Below, piece after piece: positions 44,981 through 54,125 of a stretch of 64,000 nt of DNA. The notes under the pieces were generated by a model, which did not search any database, was not told the origin of the DNA, and was given only the letters and a program-made list of their open reading frames with translations. Numbering within the stretch: the first letter of the stretch is position 1; every line of letters begins with the position of its first letter. A program made the translations under genes and the position numbers. Source of the DNA: Pedobacter caeni. GTDB taxonomy: Bacteria; Bacteroidota; Bacteroidia; Sphingobacteriales; Sphingobacteriaceae. The stretch lies in NCBI RefSeq assembly GCF_900129215.1, contig NZ_FQUQ01000007.1, positions 186,001-250,000 of the forward strand, given 5' to 3'.

Positions 44981-45723
44981 TGGAACAAACTGTAGAGCAA
45001 AAGCTAAAAGCTTTATACGAATTACAAACCCTGCATACTAAGATCGATAAAATACGTCAAATCCGCGGTGAATTACCAATGGAAGTGGCAGATTTAGAGG
45101 ACGAAGTTGCTGGCCTGGAAACACGTATACAAAAATTCAAAGGCGAATTGGATGATACTGAAGATGCCATTGTAACACGTAAAAATATGATCAAAGAAGC
45201 TCAAAACTTGATCAAAAAATATGAGACCCAGTTAAAAGATGTTAAAAACAACCGTGAGTACGATGCCTTAACTAAAGAGGTAGAAATACAAACGCTTGAG
45301 ATCCAGGTTTGCGAGAAGAAAATCAGAGAGTTTGGTTTTGATATTGCAACCAAAAATGAGGTTTATGAGAAAGCACTAGCTGATTTAGAGTCAAGAAGAA
45401 AAGATCTTGATATCAAAAAAGGAGAGTTGCAGACCATTACTTCTGAAACGGAAAAAGAAGAGCAGGCATTGGCTAAAAAATCTGAAAAAGCAGAAACTCA
45501 AATCGAAGAAAGGCTTTTAACAGCTTACAACAGATTAAGAGGAAATGCAAATAACGGATTGGCTGTAGTAACGATTGACCGTGATTCATGTTCTGGATGT
45601 TTTAACCAGATCCCACCTCAACGTCAGCTTGATATTCGTCAACGTAAAAAAATCATTGTTTGTGAGCACTGTGGAAGAATCCTTGTTGATGAGGCACTTA
45701 CACTGGAAGTTGTTCCTGCATAA
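44980..45723 (+). CDS. Coiled-coil protein with C-terminal zinc ribbon (CT398 family)
   Basis: A 247-residue protein. Residues about 5-185 form a long helical hairpin coiled coil. The C-terminus holds a C4 zinc ribbon (CSGC and CEHCGR). Homologues such as Chlamydia CT398 and Helicobacter HP0958 link to sigma-54 or flagellar export, but neither applies clearly here. It is translationally coupled to the Nif3-like gene (one-base overlap), a conserved pairing in many bacteria. Confidence 0.92.
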   Translation: MEQTVEQKLKALYELQTLHTKIDKIRQIRGELPMEVADLEDEVAGLETRIQKFKGELDDTEDAIVTRKNMIKEAQNLIKKYETQLKDVKNNREYDALTKEVEIQTLEIQVCEKKIREFGFDIATKNEVYEKALADLESRRKDLDIKKGELQTITSETEKEEQALAKKSEKAETQIEERLLTAYNRLRGNANNGLAVVTIDRDSCSGCFNQIPPQRQLDIRQRKKIIVCEHCGRILVDEALTLEVVPA

Positions 45724-45745
45724 CAATAGACGATCGCATAGAAAG

Positions 45746-45774
45746 AAGGCTGGATGAAAATTCCGGCCTTTTTT
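45746..45774 (+). terminator. Terminator of the Nif3/zinc-ribbon operon
   Basis: An 8-bp stem with one G-T pair (45746-45753 with 45763-45770) is followed by a T-run to 45774. Confidence 0.8.
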
Positions 45775-45863
45775 ATGCCTTGATTTTTTCCATCTTTTTA
45801 AAACATAGTTAAGTAACTTGCGTTATGTTTTTTTAATCTTTTAACAGACCGATTTGATCCCAT

Positions 45864-47360
45864 ATGCCTAAAAGAAACCTTTCTTTCTCTAAATATATAC
45901 TGCTTGCGCTCTTCCTGATCTGTCCTTTTTCTCTTTTTGCCAATTTTGATTTCAATGCCAACTGCCTGAGGGCTTATCAGAATATTTTCGAGCTGAAACT
46001 AACTACAGCGAAGGCGCTGATTGCAAATGAAAAGAAAACAAATCCCAATAATGCGATTATTCCTTTACTGGAGAATTATATTGATTATTTTCATTTGCTC
46101 ACCACGGAAAGTAAGGCTGATTTTGATAAACTAAAAGATAATAAATCAAAAAGACTGGATCAGATCGAAGGAGATGATAAAACATCCCCTTACTATTTGT
46201 ATGCCCAGGCAGAAATCAATTTGCAATGGGCGTTAATCAGAGGGCGTTATGGAGAATATTTTACCGCAGCAAGAGAGATAAAAAAGGCAAATGGCCTGTT
46301 ACAGGACAATACTAAAAAGTTTCCGGGTTTTCATTTGAACGCTAAAGGGCTCGGGGTGATCAATGCCTTTCTGGGTAACTTGCCGGATGGAATGCTGAAA
46401 AGCACGCTGGCTACGTTTGGAATCCGCGGCAACCTGCAAACAGGGATGAATATGCTGGATAACCTGGCAGAAAATCTTCCTAAATCAACTTATGAGCCAT
46501 TTTATGAAGAAGTCATCTTTTACTATGTGTTTGTGTTAAATGACATTGCACACAGCCCCAATGCCTATCCGAAAACCATGAAATATACGGCACGTATTGC
46601 AGATAGCAGCTTGCTGAAAGCATATTTGCAGGCTTCGGTCTGTGCCAAAACGGGGCATAATGCGGAAGCCATACAGATTTTATTAAACAGGCCATCGGGA
46701 AATTATTATGAATCCTTCCCCTATCTGGACCTTTTATTGGGGACAGCAATGCTCAATAAACTGGATTACTCCGCTACCACTTACTTTAACCGGTTTTTAC
46801 AACATAATAAGGGCGTAAATTACATTAAAGACGCGAACCTGCACTTGGCTTGGTCTGCATTGTTAAAAGGCGACACGGGCGCTTATTCTGCGTTTATAGC
46901 CAAAGTGAAGAGCGGCGGGTATACTTATCAGGAAAAAGATAAGCAGGCTTTGAATGAGGCGAACTCTCCCACTCCTGATGTGACACTGTTAAAAGCAAGA
47001 CTATTCTTTGATGGCGGATATTATAGCAAAGGTCTTGAGGTGCTGTCAGATAAGAAAGAAGAAGATTATGCGGCAGGAAGAGATCGTGCAGAGTATCATT
47101 ACCGACTGGGCAGGCTAAATGATGAACTGGGCAAAGAAGAAGCTGCATTGGCCAATTACCAGCAGGCGATTAATTCGGGGAAACAGCTTAAGTATTATTT
47201 CGCAGCCAACTCTGCCCTGCAAATGGGAAAGATCTATGAGAAGCAGAAGAATTATGCAAAAGCAAGACTGAGTTTCAACACAGCGATTCAAATGAAAAAT
47301 CATGAATATGAAAGCAGTATTGAAACTCAGGCAAAAGCAGGGTTAAATCGTATAAAATAG
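45864..47360 (+). CDS. Exported tetratricopeptide-repeat protein
   Basis: A 498-residue protein with a signal peptide (about 1-26, ending LFA). The middle has helical repeats. Clear TPR units lie at the C-terminus (about 405-495), with YHYRLGRLNDELGKEEAALA and AANSALQMGKIYEKQKNYAK. TPRs mediate protein-protein contacts; the partner is unknown. It is convergent with the following lipoprotein gene (1 bp between stops). Confidence 0.82.
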   Translation: MPKRNLSFSKYILLALFLICPFSLFANFDFNANCLRAYQNIFELKLTTAKALIANEKKTNPNNAIIPLLENYIDYFHLLTTESKADFDKLKDNKSKRLDQIEGDDKTSPYYLYAQAEINLQWALIRGRYGEYFTAAREIKKANGLLQDNTKKFPGFHLNAKGLGVINAFLGNLPDGMLKSTLATFGIRGNLQTGMNMLDNLAENLPKSTYEPFYEEVIFYYVFVLNDIAHSPNAYPKTMKYTARIADSSLLKAYLQASVCAKTGHNAEAIQILLNRPSGNYYESFPYLDLLLGTAMLNKLDYSATTYFNRFLQHNKGVNYIKDANLHLAWSALLKGDTGAYSAFIAKVKSGGYTYQEKDKQALNEANSPTPDVTLLKARLFFDGGYYSKGLEVLSDKKEEDYAAGRDRAEYHYRLGRLNDELGKEEAALANYQQAINSGKQLKYYFAANSALQMGKIYEKQKNYAKARLSFNTAIQMKNHEYESSIETQAKAGLNRIK

Positions 47361-47361
47361 C

Positions 47362-48198
47362 TTAATTGGTTTTTTTATCCTTCTTATTTGTACTTGAATC
47401 CAGGGCTGCAGCGCCGACAATAAGTGCCGCAATACCAACGCCACCCATTGTTTTTCCATAACCCGTGCTTTCTGAATAATAGAAAATATTACCAGGATTG
47501 CCTTCCATTATATACATATGTTTTGGGTTGACACCCATTTTAACCAGATTGGAGATATAGAAATCCTGGCCTAAGGAAAAATTCTGTTGTTCGTTCCCTT
47601 TCAGGGTATAAAAGCTGAGGTAGCTCTTAAAGTTCAAAGGACTGTTTTGTAAATTAAAGGAGGCTTGTTTTGCCCAGATTCCCTCCCGGTTGTTAAGGTC
47701 AATATAAGTCTTTTGGTATAAGGTGTCAGCAATTGATTTATAATTGATTTGTGCCAGTTTTAGCGGAATTTTGGTGATACGGGATCTTGGAGGGATAAAG
47801 CTGATTTCTTCGGGCAAGGTGGCCGTTCCGTAAATCGTAGCATCATAACTCGATGTTTCCAGATTGCCCTGAGGAAATACATTTACAGAACTTCCGGATA
47901 AATTAGCCTTAAATGGGATCTGTTTTCCTAAATAACTGGTTGCCCTGTCTCCTTCTATCAAGGCAGATTTTTGCCAGTTCACATAGAGCGGTTCATTAAG
48001 TTTGTTGTAAAATTCAATGCTGATAGGGGCATTAACTCCATGAAAATTATAAGTAATGCTGAGCGTATCATTTTCAAACAGAAACTCTCCCGTGGCTTCC
48101 TTTTTTTTCGTATTGGAGCTTTCCAGGGTACTTACATAATATCTGGAGCAAGAGCTCAGCAGTGCTATTGCGCCAAAAAGAACGATTAATTTTTTCAT
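47362..48198 (-). CDS. Hypothetical lipoprotein with C-terminal hydrophobic segment
   Basis: A 278-residue lipoprotein (MKKLIVLFGAIALLSSC, Cys17). The mature part is beta-rich and polar. A short glycine/alanine-rich hydrophobic stretch (about 251-266) precedes the lysine-rich tail. No catalytic motif or recognised domain. Monocistronic on the minus strand. Function unknown. Confidence 0.72.
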   Translation of the reverse strand: MKKLIVLFGAIALLSSCSRYYVSTLESSNTKKKEATGEFLFENDTLSITYNFHGVNAPISIEFYNKLNEPLYVNWQKSALIEGDRATSYLGKQIPFKANLSGSSVNVFPQGNLETSSYDATIYGTATLPEEISFIPPRSRITKIPLKLAQINYKSIADTLYQKTYIDLNNREGIWAKQASFNLQNSPLNFKSYLSFYTLKGNEQQNFSLGQDFYISNLVKMGVNPKHMYIMEGNPGNIFYYSESTGYGKTMGGVGIAALIVGAAALDSSTNKKDKKTN

Positions 48199-48282
48199 AA
48201 TTTCATTGGTTTGACTTATGGGTTAATCAAATTTAATGAAAAAACACTATAATTTTAATCGTTCACAGATAATTTTTTCAGA

Positions 48283-49365
48283 CTAAAACCGATAGACAAA
48301 AGCATTGATGTGCATTCCTGCTCCTACAGAAGCAAATACCGCATAATCTCCTTTATTGATCTGATAACCATTTACATTTCCTTTCCAAACCAGGTCAAGT
48401 AAAGTTGGAACCGTGGCTACAGAACTGTTCCCAAGCCAGCAGATGGACATCGGAACCAGGTTGTCCGGAACTGAATCTATATTATAGAGTTTGAAAAGGC
48501 GCTTCATAATGGCATGGTCCATCTTGCCGTTTGCCTGATGAATAAAGACAATTTTGATGTCTTTGATGTCTATTTCTGCTTTATCAATTGCTTTTTTTAC
48601 CACTTGAGGGACATTGGTCACTGCAAATTCATACAGCTTGCGGCCATTCATCTTTAAATAGGCATTGCCATTCGTTTCTGCAGGATTGTTACTTCTCCCC
48701 ATGGTGAGTAAAGACCCGAAATTAACGGCATAAGTTTGCGTTTTATGGGCAATGATTCCCAAGTCTTCTGCTGAGCTCTGGGCTTCAAATATGACGGCTG
48801 CGGCTCCATCAGAAAAAATCATGGTATCTCTGTCGTGCGGATCTGTAATCCTCGAAAGGGTTTCCGCTCCGATCACCATTACCCTCGAGGCGTCTCCGCT
48901 CTGCAAAAGATAATTGGCCTGAATGGCTCCCTGTACCCAGCCAGGACAACCAAAAATCAGATCGTATGCCACACAGTCCGGGTTTTCAATCTGAAGCATC
49001 TGCTTGATCTTAGCGGCAAGTGAAGGCAAAATATCCATCCTGTTGCTCCCTAGCTTCACATCACCAAAATTGTGGCAAAAGATGATATGATCAATACTTT
49101 CCTTATCTATTTGTGCATGATCAATGGCACGTTGCGCAGCGATTGCTGCAATGTCACTATTGGTTAAATGATCATCGATGTATCTTCTTTCCTTGATTTC
49201 GGTGATCTCGGTAAATTTATTCACGATCTCATGAATATCCTTGTCAAGGATTACTCCGTTATCATAAAATGTAGAATTCAAAAAGGCGTCACCTGAGATG
49301 ATATTTTCTGGAATATAACTGCCAGTACCTATAATAACTGAATGTAAGTTTCTTTTTTCGCCCAT
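48283..49365 (-). CDS. 3-oxoacyl-ACP synthase III-like enzyme (FabH family)
   Basis: A 360-residue thiolase-fold condensing enzyme with the FabH catalytic triad: Cys140 (IFGCPGW), His276 (IHQAN) and Asn313 (LGNSSVAT). It is longer than the usual FabH (about 317-330). It also stands apart from a fab gene cluster, so it may use a different starter or serve another pathway. It lies downstream of the LutC-like gene on the same strand. Confidence 0.88.
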   Translation of the reverse strand: MGEKRNLHSVIIGTGSYIPENIISGDAFLNSTFYDNGVILDKDIHEIVNKFTEITEIKERRYIDDHLTNSDIAAIAAQRAIDHAQIDKESIDHIIFCHNFGDVKLGSNRMDILPSLAAKIKQMLQIENPDCVAYDLIFGCPGWVQGAIQANYLLQSGDASRVMVIGAETLSRITDPHDRDTMIFSDGAAAVIFEAQSSAEDLGIIAHKTQTYAVNFGSLLTMGRSNNPAETNGNAYLKMNGRKLYEFAVTNVPQVVKKAIDKAEIDIKDIKIVFIHQANGKMDHAIMKRLFKLYNIDSVPDNLVPMSICWLGNSSVATVPTLLDLVWKGNVNGYQINKGDYAVFASVGAGMHINAFVYRF

Positions 49366-49431
49366 TTTGAACCGTATACTGATTTGGTGTACAGTATAAA
49401 ATTAGGATTAATTAATTGAAAAATAAAACGA

Positions 49432-50076
49432 TTAAGAAAAATCGTCGATTAAAAATACAAATAATTCCTTAGGTCCGTGTGCACCAAGCACCAGTGTTTT
49501 TTCAATATCAGCGGTTCGGCTGGGTCCTGTGATTGTACTGATCATGGAAGGGAGCTGATCTGCATATTTGTTTTTGATGAGCTTAAAAGCATCCTTTAGA
49601 TCCAGGACGAGCTGTCCGGTTCTTGCAATGACAATATGGTGGTGAGGAAAGATGCTTAACCTTCTTCCGGCTGCATTTTCATTAGAGACCATTACAGAGC
49701 CATTACGTGCAATTAAAGCTTCGCATAGTGTTATTCCTACCTCTGCTAGTTCAAAGTCTTTGTCGGTCTGGTAAAAAGGGAATTCGTACTCAGATAAGAG
49801 TTGTTGCAATTCAGGTTCCCAGCAATAGATTTTTCTCCAGTTGAATTTATCGGCGAGCTGCAGGATGTTTTCAATGAAATCCATTCCATTTTCGCAATAA
49901 ATGAAATTCCCTGAAACGTTTGTCAGCTCTTCAGCAAACAGGATTTCGAGCAGTTCATCGTTCTTGGGATAGAGTGGGGTATCTTCCAGATTGGGATAAG
50001 GATTGTCGCGCTTTTCTAAAAGGGCTTTCCTTATCTTTTTTAGCATTAGTTCCTTAGAAGATCTGTTTTCTTGCAT
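49432..50076 (-). CDS. LutC/YkgG (LUD) domain protein
   Basis: A 214-residue LUD-domain protein like LutC of the lactate oxidation complex. Motifs: GITLCEALIARNGSVMVSNE and the C-terminal STITGPSRTADIEKTLVLGAHGP. lutA and lutB are absent here; a solitary LUD protein near ftsH is common in Bacteroidota and need not act in lactate use. The start is the ATG at 50076: an upstream in-frame start at 50124 would run through the ftsH terminator. The ATG follows that terminator's T-run directly. Confidence 0.87.
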   Translation of the reverse strand: MQENRSSKELMLKKIRKALLEKRDNPYPNLEDTPLYPKNDELLEILFAEELTNVSGNFIYCENGMDFIENILQLADKFNWRKIYCWEPELQQLLSEYEFPFYQTDKDFELAEVGITLCEALIARNGSVMVSNENAAGRRLSIFPHHHIVIARTGQLVLDLKDAFKLIKNKYADQLPSMISTITGPSRTADIEKTLVLGAHGPKELFVFLIDDFS

Positions 50077-50122
50077 AAAAAAAAGGATTGGCCGGTTATT
50101 CCTAAAGAATAACCGGCCAATC
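50077..50122 (-). terminator. Strong terminator after ftsH
   Basis: A perfect 16-bp stem (50086-50101 with 50107-50122), 5-nt loop, followed on the minus strand by CC and eight T residues. It ends one base before the next gene's ATG. Confidence 0.92.
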
Positions 50123-50132
50123 AAAAATGGGT

Positions 50133-52223
50133 TTAAGATTCTGTTTGAGCAGGGCTGGTAGGGGCAGCAATGTCGGTTGCTTCGCCAATACCATTGTGTA
50201 ATAACCCTTCGGCAGCAGGTTTCTGATCACCTGTTCCATTTACAAACTCGTCGTAAGTGGTACGGTTATCAAAAGGACGTTTGCCTAAAATCTCTTCCAG
50301 ATCAGCCTGGAATAAGATCTCTTTTTCCAATAGCTTCTGAGCTAATTTCTCTAAGCCATCTCTTTTATCTGTTAAGAGTTGTTTCGTTCTGATGTAGACT
50401 TCTTCTACCAGTTTACGAACTTCGATGTCAATCAGTTCTGATGTTTTTTCTGAGTAAGGCTTATTGAAGTTGTATTCATTCTGAGGATCATGGAAAGAGA
50501 CGTTACCGATGGTACTGTTCATTCCATAAATGGTCACCATGGCGTAAGACAACTTCGTGATGCGTTCCAGATCGTTCTGTGCACCGGTTGAAATCTTACC
50601 AAACACGATGTCTTCAGCAACTCTTCCGCCCATGGTCATACACATGCCATCTGTTAACTGCTCTGTAGTATACAGGAACTGTTCTTTCGGAAGGTACTGT
50701 GCATATCCCAATGCAGCAACACCACGAGGTACAATTGATACTTTTACCAAAGGATCTGCATGTTCAAGGAACCATCCTGCAATCGCATGGCCGGCTTCGT
50801 GATAAGCTACTATTCGTTTCTCTTCAGGAGAGATGATCTTATTTTTCTTTTCTAATCCACCAATTACGCGGTCAATTGCGTCCTGGAAATCCTGCATGTC
50901 TACAGATTCTTTGTTACGTCTGGCCGCAATTAAGGCTGCTTCGTTACACACATTGGCAATCTCAGCACCAGCAAAACCCGGAGTTTGTGCGGATAGTTTC
51001 TTGGCATCCACCACTTCGTCTGTCTTGATGGGTTTCAAATGCACTTTAAAGATCTGCTCACGACCTACTAAATCCGGTTTGTCAATAGAGATCTGTCTGT
51101 CAAAACGGCCTGGTCTTAGTAAAGCCGAGTCTAATACATCCGGACGGTTGGTTGCCGCAAGAATGATAATTCCTGAATCAGTACCAAATCCATCCATCTC
51201 TACCAATAACTGGTTCAGTGTGTTTTCGCGTTCATCGTTTCCACCCATCATGCTGTTTTTACCTCTGGCACGGCCAATGGCATCAACCTCATCAATAAAG
51301 ATGATACATGGGGCTTTATCTTTCGCTTGTTTGAATAAATCACGTACACGTGATGCACCTACCCCAACAAACATCTCTACAAAGTCTGAACCCGATAAAG
51401 AGAAGAAAGGAACCTGAGCTTCACCAGCAACGGCTTTGGCCAACAAGGTTTTACCTGTACCCGGGGAACCCACCAATAGTGCTCCTTTAGGAATTTTTCC
51501 TCCCAGGTTGGTGTATTTTTTAGGGTTTTTAAGGAAATCGACAATTTCCATTACCTCTTGTTTTGCTTCTTCCAGTCCGGCAACATCATTGAAGGTAACG
51601 TTTACCTGGCTTTCTTTATCAAAAAGGGTTGCTTTAGATTTTCCGATATTGAAGATCTGTCCGCCACCACCACCAGCGCCACCACCCATGCGGCGCATAA
51701 TGAAGATCCAGAATCCGATAAATAAGAGTACCGGAATAATTACGGTAAAGAACCAGGAGTTAAATGTACTTTGTCTGGTTTCTTTTTCTGCAAGGATCTG
51801 CTGATCCGGAGGCAGGTTTTTCTGTGATTCCCTTAATTGAGTATCTAAGGCATCCATGGAACCCGAAGTGAAATATACGGCAGGTCCGTTAGCAGTGCCA
51901 AAATTGTTTTTACTGATGTATTTTTTGTACTTCTCTGTGTTGAGCCTGTCTTTCTTAATGTAGACCTCCACTTTTACCAGATCTTCATGTTTATAGGCAA
52001 CCAGTTTTTCAACGTCACCAGGTAAAAGCATCTGAGTTTCGAAAGTACGGTAAGTAACGTCTTTAGTTGTATCGGCGCTAAATAAGAATTGCAGTAAGAT
52101 CAGACCTAAAATAATAGCCGCATAAACCCAGAAGATATTGAATTTAGAGCCTTTTTGAGGCTTCTTCGGGATATTCGGGATTCTCTTAATTAATTTAGGT
52201 TTTGTATTTGGGTTCTCTTTCAT
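50133..52223 (-). CDS. ftsH: ATP-dependent zinc metalloprotease FtsH
   Basis: Membrane AAA+ protease that degrades membrane and regulatory proteins, in E. coli including LpxC. The 696-residue protein has two membrane segments (about 31-49 and 158-175) around a periplasmic domain. Walker A GSPGTGKT is at 252-259, Walker [10 protein letters not shown], the arginine-finger region RPGRFDRQI, and the zinc motif HEAGH at 475-479. A glycine-rich stretch follows the second membrane segment. It is 29 bp downstream of rsfS. Confidence 0.98.
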   Translation of the reverse strand: MKENPNTKPKLIKRIPNIPKKPQKGSKFNIFWVYAAIILGLILLQFLFSADTTKDVTYRTFETQMLLPGDVEKLVAYKHEDLVKVEVYIKKDRLNTEKYKKYISKNNFGTANGPAVYFTSGSMDALDTQLRESQKNLPPDQQILAEKETRQSTFNSWFFTVIIPVLLFIGFWIFIMRRMGGGAGGGGGQIFNIGKSKATLFDKESQVNVTFNDVAGLEEAKQEVMEIVDFLKNPKKYTNLGGKIPKGALLVGSPGTGKTLLAKAVAGEAQVPFFSLSGSDFVEMFVGVGASRVRDLFKQAKDKAPCIIFIDEVDAIGRARGKNSMMGGNDERENTLNQLLVEMDGFGTDSGIIILAATNRPDVLDSALLRPGRFDRQISIDKPDLVGREQIFKVHLKPIKTDEVVDAKKLSAQTPGFAGAEIANVCNEAALIAARRNKESVDMQDFQDAIDRVIGGLEKKNKIISPEEKRIVAYHEAGHAIAGWFLEHADPLVKVSIVPRGVAALGYAQYLPKEQFLYTTEQLTDGMCMTMGGRVAEDIVFGKISTGAQNDLERITKLSYAMVTIYGMNSTIGNVSFHDPQNEYNFNKPYSEKTSELIDIEVRKLVEEVYIRTKQLLTDKRDGLEKLAQKLLEKEILFQADLEEILGKRPFDNRTTYDEFVNGTGDQKPAAEGLLHNGIGEATDIAAPTSPAQTES

Positions 52224-52252
52224 CTTGAGTCAAAAATGTTTTGTGTAAATGA

Positions 52253-52627
52253 TTAGGCGCTTTGATAGCTTGTAGACTGGGCATCACCCCATAAGTCTTC
52301 AATTCCATAAAAGTCTCGCTTTTCAGTTTTAAATATGTGAACTACAATATCGAAATAATCCAGGATGATCCATTCTGCACTATCGAGGCCTTCTTTTCTC
52401 CATGGATTGGTTTGGGTGCTTTTATAGATTTCATCTTCTACGCTATCGGCAATAGCCTTTACCTGTGTGGTCGAATCTGCGTTGCAGATGATAAAGAAAT
52501 CAGAAACAGAACTGTTAAGTTCCCTTAGGTCTAAACGCACAATATCATTCCCTTTTTTTTCCTGTATGCCATGAACGGCTATCTCTGAGAGGTATGTAGA
52601 AAGGTTTACAATTTTCTTTTTTACCAT
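52253..52627 (-). CDS. rsfS: Ribosomal silencing factor RsfS
   Basis: Binds uL14 and blocks subunit joining when nutrients are scarce. The 124-residue protein has the family motifs DFFIICNADSTTQVKAIAD, EWIILDYFDIVVHIF and FYGIEDLWGDA. It heads an rsfS-ftsH operon and is divergent from birA. A TATATTTG box on the minus strand (52658-52651) lies 23 bp upstream. Confidence 0.96.
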   Translation of the reverse strand: MVKKKIVNLSTYLSEIAVHGIQEKKGNDIVRLDLRELNSSVSDFFIICNADSTTQVKAIADSVEDEIYKSTQTNPWRKEGLDSAEWIILDYFDIVVHIFKTEKRDFYGIEDLWGDAQSTSYQSA

Positions 52628-52637
52628 TAAAATGTTT

Positions 52638-52658
52638 TAGTTTTGATAAACAAATATA
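52638..52658. promoter_or_regulatory. Back-to-back -7 boxes of birA and rsfS
   Basis: TAGTTTTG (52638-52645, plus strand, toward birA) and TATATTTG (52658-52651, minus strand, toward rsfS) both match TAnnTTTG exactly and are only 5 bp apart in the 41-bp intergenic space. Each transcript would begin over or beyond the other's -7 box. Clear -33 elements are not visible. Confidence 0.45.
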
Positions 52659-52668
52659 CAATCAACAC

Positions 52669-53448
52669 TTGCAAAATAACACTTTTTCAACATTATTTGT
52701 TGGTCAAAATCTTATCAAATTATTAGAGGTTGATTCTACCAATAACTTTTTAAAAGTGTTGGTGTCAAATTCCGAGCCATTAACAGAAGGAACTGTTATT
52801 ATGGCAGATAAACAATTTGCAGGCAGGGGTCAGCAGGACAATGTCTGGCATGCTGAGCCAGGATTGAACCTCACTTTCAGTCTTTTTCTAAAGCCTTCAT
52901 TTTTGCCGGTAGGGAAGCAATTCCTGCTTAACATGGCCGTAAGCATTGGTATTCGGAATGCTTTACAATCTTTTGTAAAGGAAGGAATCAGGATTAAATG
53001 GCCCAATGACATTTACTTTGGAGATCAAAAGATGGGTGGGGTGCTCATTGAAAATATCCTGTCCGGATCGACCTATAAAGCGGGTATTGTCGGGATTGGC
53101 ATCAATGTTAACCAGGATCGTTTTGATCCGTCCAAGCTTAAAAGCGCGACTTCCCTGAAGGAAATTTTACAACAGGATGTTAATTTAATTGAGCTATTAG
53201 CAGAAATTTGCAGTCATATTGAAAAGCAATACCTCCAATTGAAGGCTGGAAGTTACCAGCAACTGATGGATGACTATGTCAGCGGGTTGTATAAATTTAA
53301 TGAACCTGCAGCTTACCGCCAAAATGGCGAGGTTATTGAAGGTAGGATCATTGAAGTTACAGAATCCGGCTTACTTGGAATCCTGACAAATGGAGAATTG
53401 AAGCATTATAATTTTAAAGAAGTAGAATTTTTAAACTATACACCATGA
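52669..53448 (+). CDS. birA: Biotin-[acetyl-CoA-carboxylase] ligase
   Basis: Attaches biotin to the carboxyl carrier protein. The 259-residue protein has the catalytic region only, with no N-terminal DNA-binding domain, so it is a monofunctional ligase rather than a repressor. Motifs: DSTNNFLK, ADKQFAGRGQQ (adenylate loop), KWPND and KMGGVLIEN. The start is TTG at 52669, in accord with the family N-terminus. The next gene overlaps it (ATGA). Confidence 0.94.
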   Translation: MQNNTFSTLFVGQNLIKLLEVDSTNNFLKVLVSNSEPLTEGTVIMADKQFAGRGQQDNVWHAEPGLNLTFSLFLKPSFLPVGKQFLLNMAVSIGIRNALQSFVKEGIRIKWPNDIYFGDQKMGGVLIENILSGSTYKAGIVGIGINVNQDRFDPSKLKSATSLKEILQQDVNLIELLAEICSHIEKQYLQLKAGSYQQLMDDYVSGLYKFNEPAAYRQNGEVIEGRIIEVTESGLLGILTNGELKHYNFKEVEFLNYTP

Positions 53449-53894
53449 AAAAAATCAGTCTGATATTGGCATTTGTACTATTTACGGTAATCGGAGCGAC
53501 TGCTCAGATTCAGAAACCGGTAACCTGGTCTTATGCGGCAAAGAAAATAAGTAAAACAGAAGCAGTGGTTTACCTGAAAGCAAATATGGAAGAAGGATGG
53601 CACATCTATTCTCAGAACCTGAAGCCCGGAGGTCCAAGTAAAACTGTTTTTTCTTTTGCTTCCTCTAAGGATTATAGTCCGGTAGGAAAAACAACAGAAC
53701 CGAAGGCAACGACTTATTTTGATGAAAACTTTAAAATGAATGTGAGTTATTTCGGTAATCAGGTGGTTTTTCAGCAAAAAGTGAAACTGAATAATGCCAC
53801 GGCTACTGTGAAAGGAACAGTGGAGTTTATGGTATGTAATGATAAACAATGTTTGCCTCCTGATGAGGTTAGTTTTAACATTCCTGTAAAGTAG
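53445..53894 (+). CDS. Stand-alone DsbD N-terminal-like domain protein
   Basis: A 149-residue exported protein (signal peptide about 1-20) corresponding to the N-terminal, immunoglobulin-like domain of DsbD. The cysteine pair in MVCNDKQCLPP is kept, as in the reductant-delivering nDsbD. The adjacent membrane DsbD lacks this domain. It overlaps birA by 4 bp and is closed by a terminator, so it is expressed with birA and not with dsbD. Confidence 0.85.
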   Translation: MKKISLILAFVLFTVIGATAQIQKPVTWSYAAKKISKTEAVVYLKANMEEGWHIYSQNLKPGGPSKTVFSFASSKDYSPVGKTTEPKATTYFDENFKMNVSYFGNQVVFQQKVKLNNATATVKGTVEFMVCNDKQCLPPDEVSFNIPVK

Positions 53895-53916
53895 CACACA
53901 GGCATTTAGCCTTAAA

Positions 53917-53950
53917 AAGAGCGACGGGAAATCCCTGCCGCTCTTTTTTT
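53917..53950 (+). terminator. Terminator after the nDsbD-like gene
   Basis: A 7-bp stem AAGAGCG / CGCTCTT (53917-53923, 53939-53945) with an inner GGG/CCC pairing is followed by a T-run to 53950. Confidence 0.8.
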
Positions 53951-54125
53951 GTGGGGAATAATTTAGAAGAGTTATCGGCCCAGCGTAAAAATATAGGGTT
54001 AAGGCCCATATTGACAGCTTTAAATAAAAAATAATACCTAATTTCACGCCCTTATCATAAAAGCGATGGAGATCGTGGATCATCATCAATTTATAATGAG
54101 CACATTAGAAAATAACATGACACGA

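Noticed and set aside
51330-51360. ACGTG-rich palindromic stretch inside ftsH resembling parS
   Set aside because: It lacks the TGTTYCACGTGRAACA flanks and is explained by the conserved coding sequence.
53478-54089. 203-codon minus-strand frame over the nDsbD-like gene
   Set aside because: It is antisense to a gene with a signal peptide, conserved cysteines and a terminator; the translated sequence has no recognisable feature.
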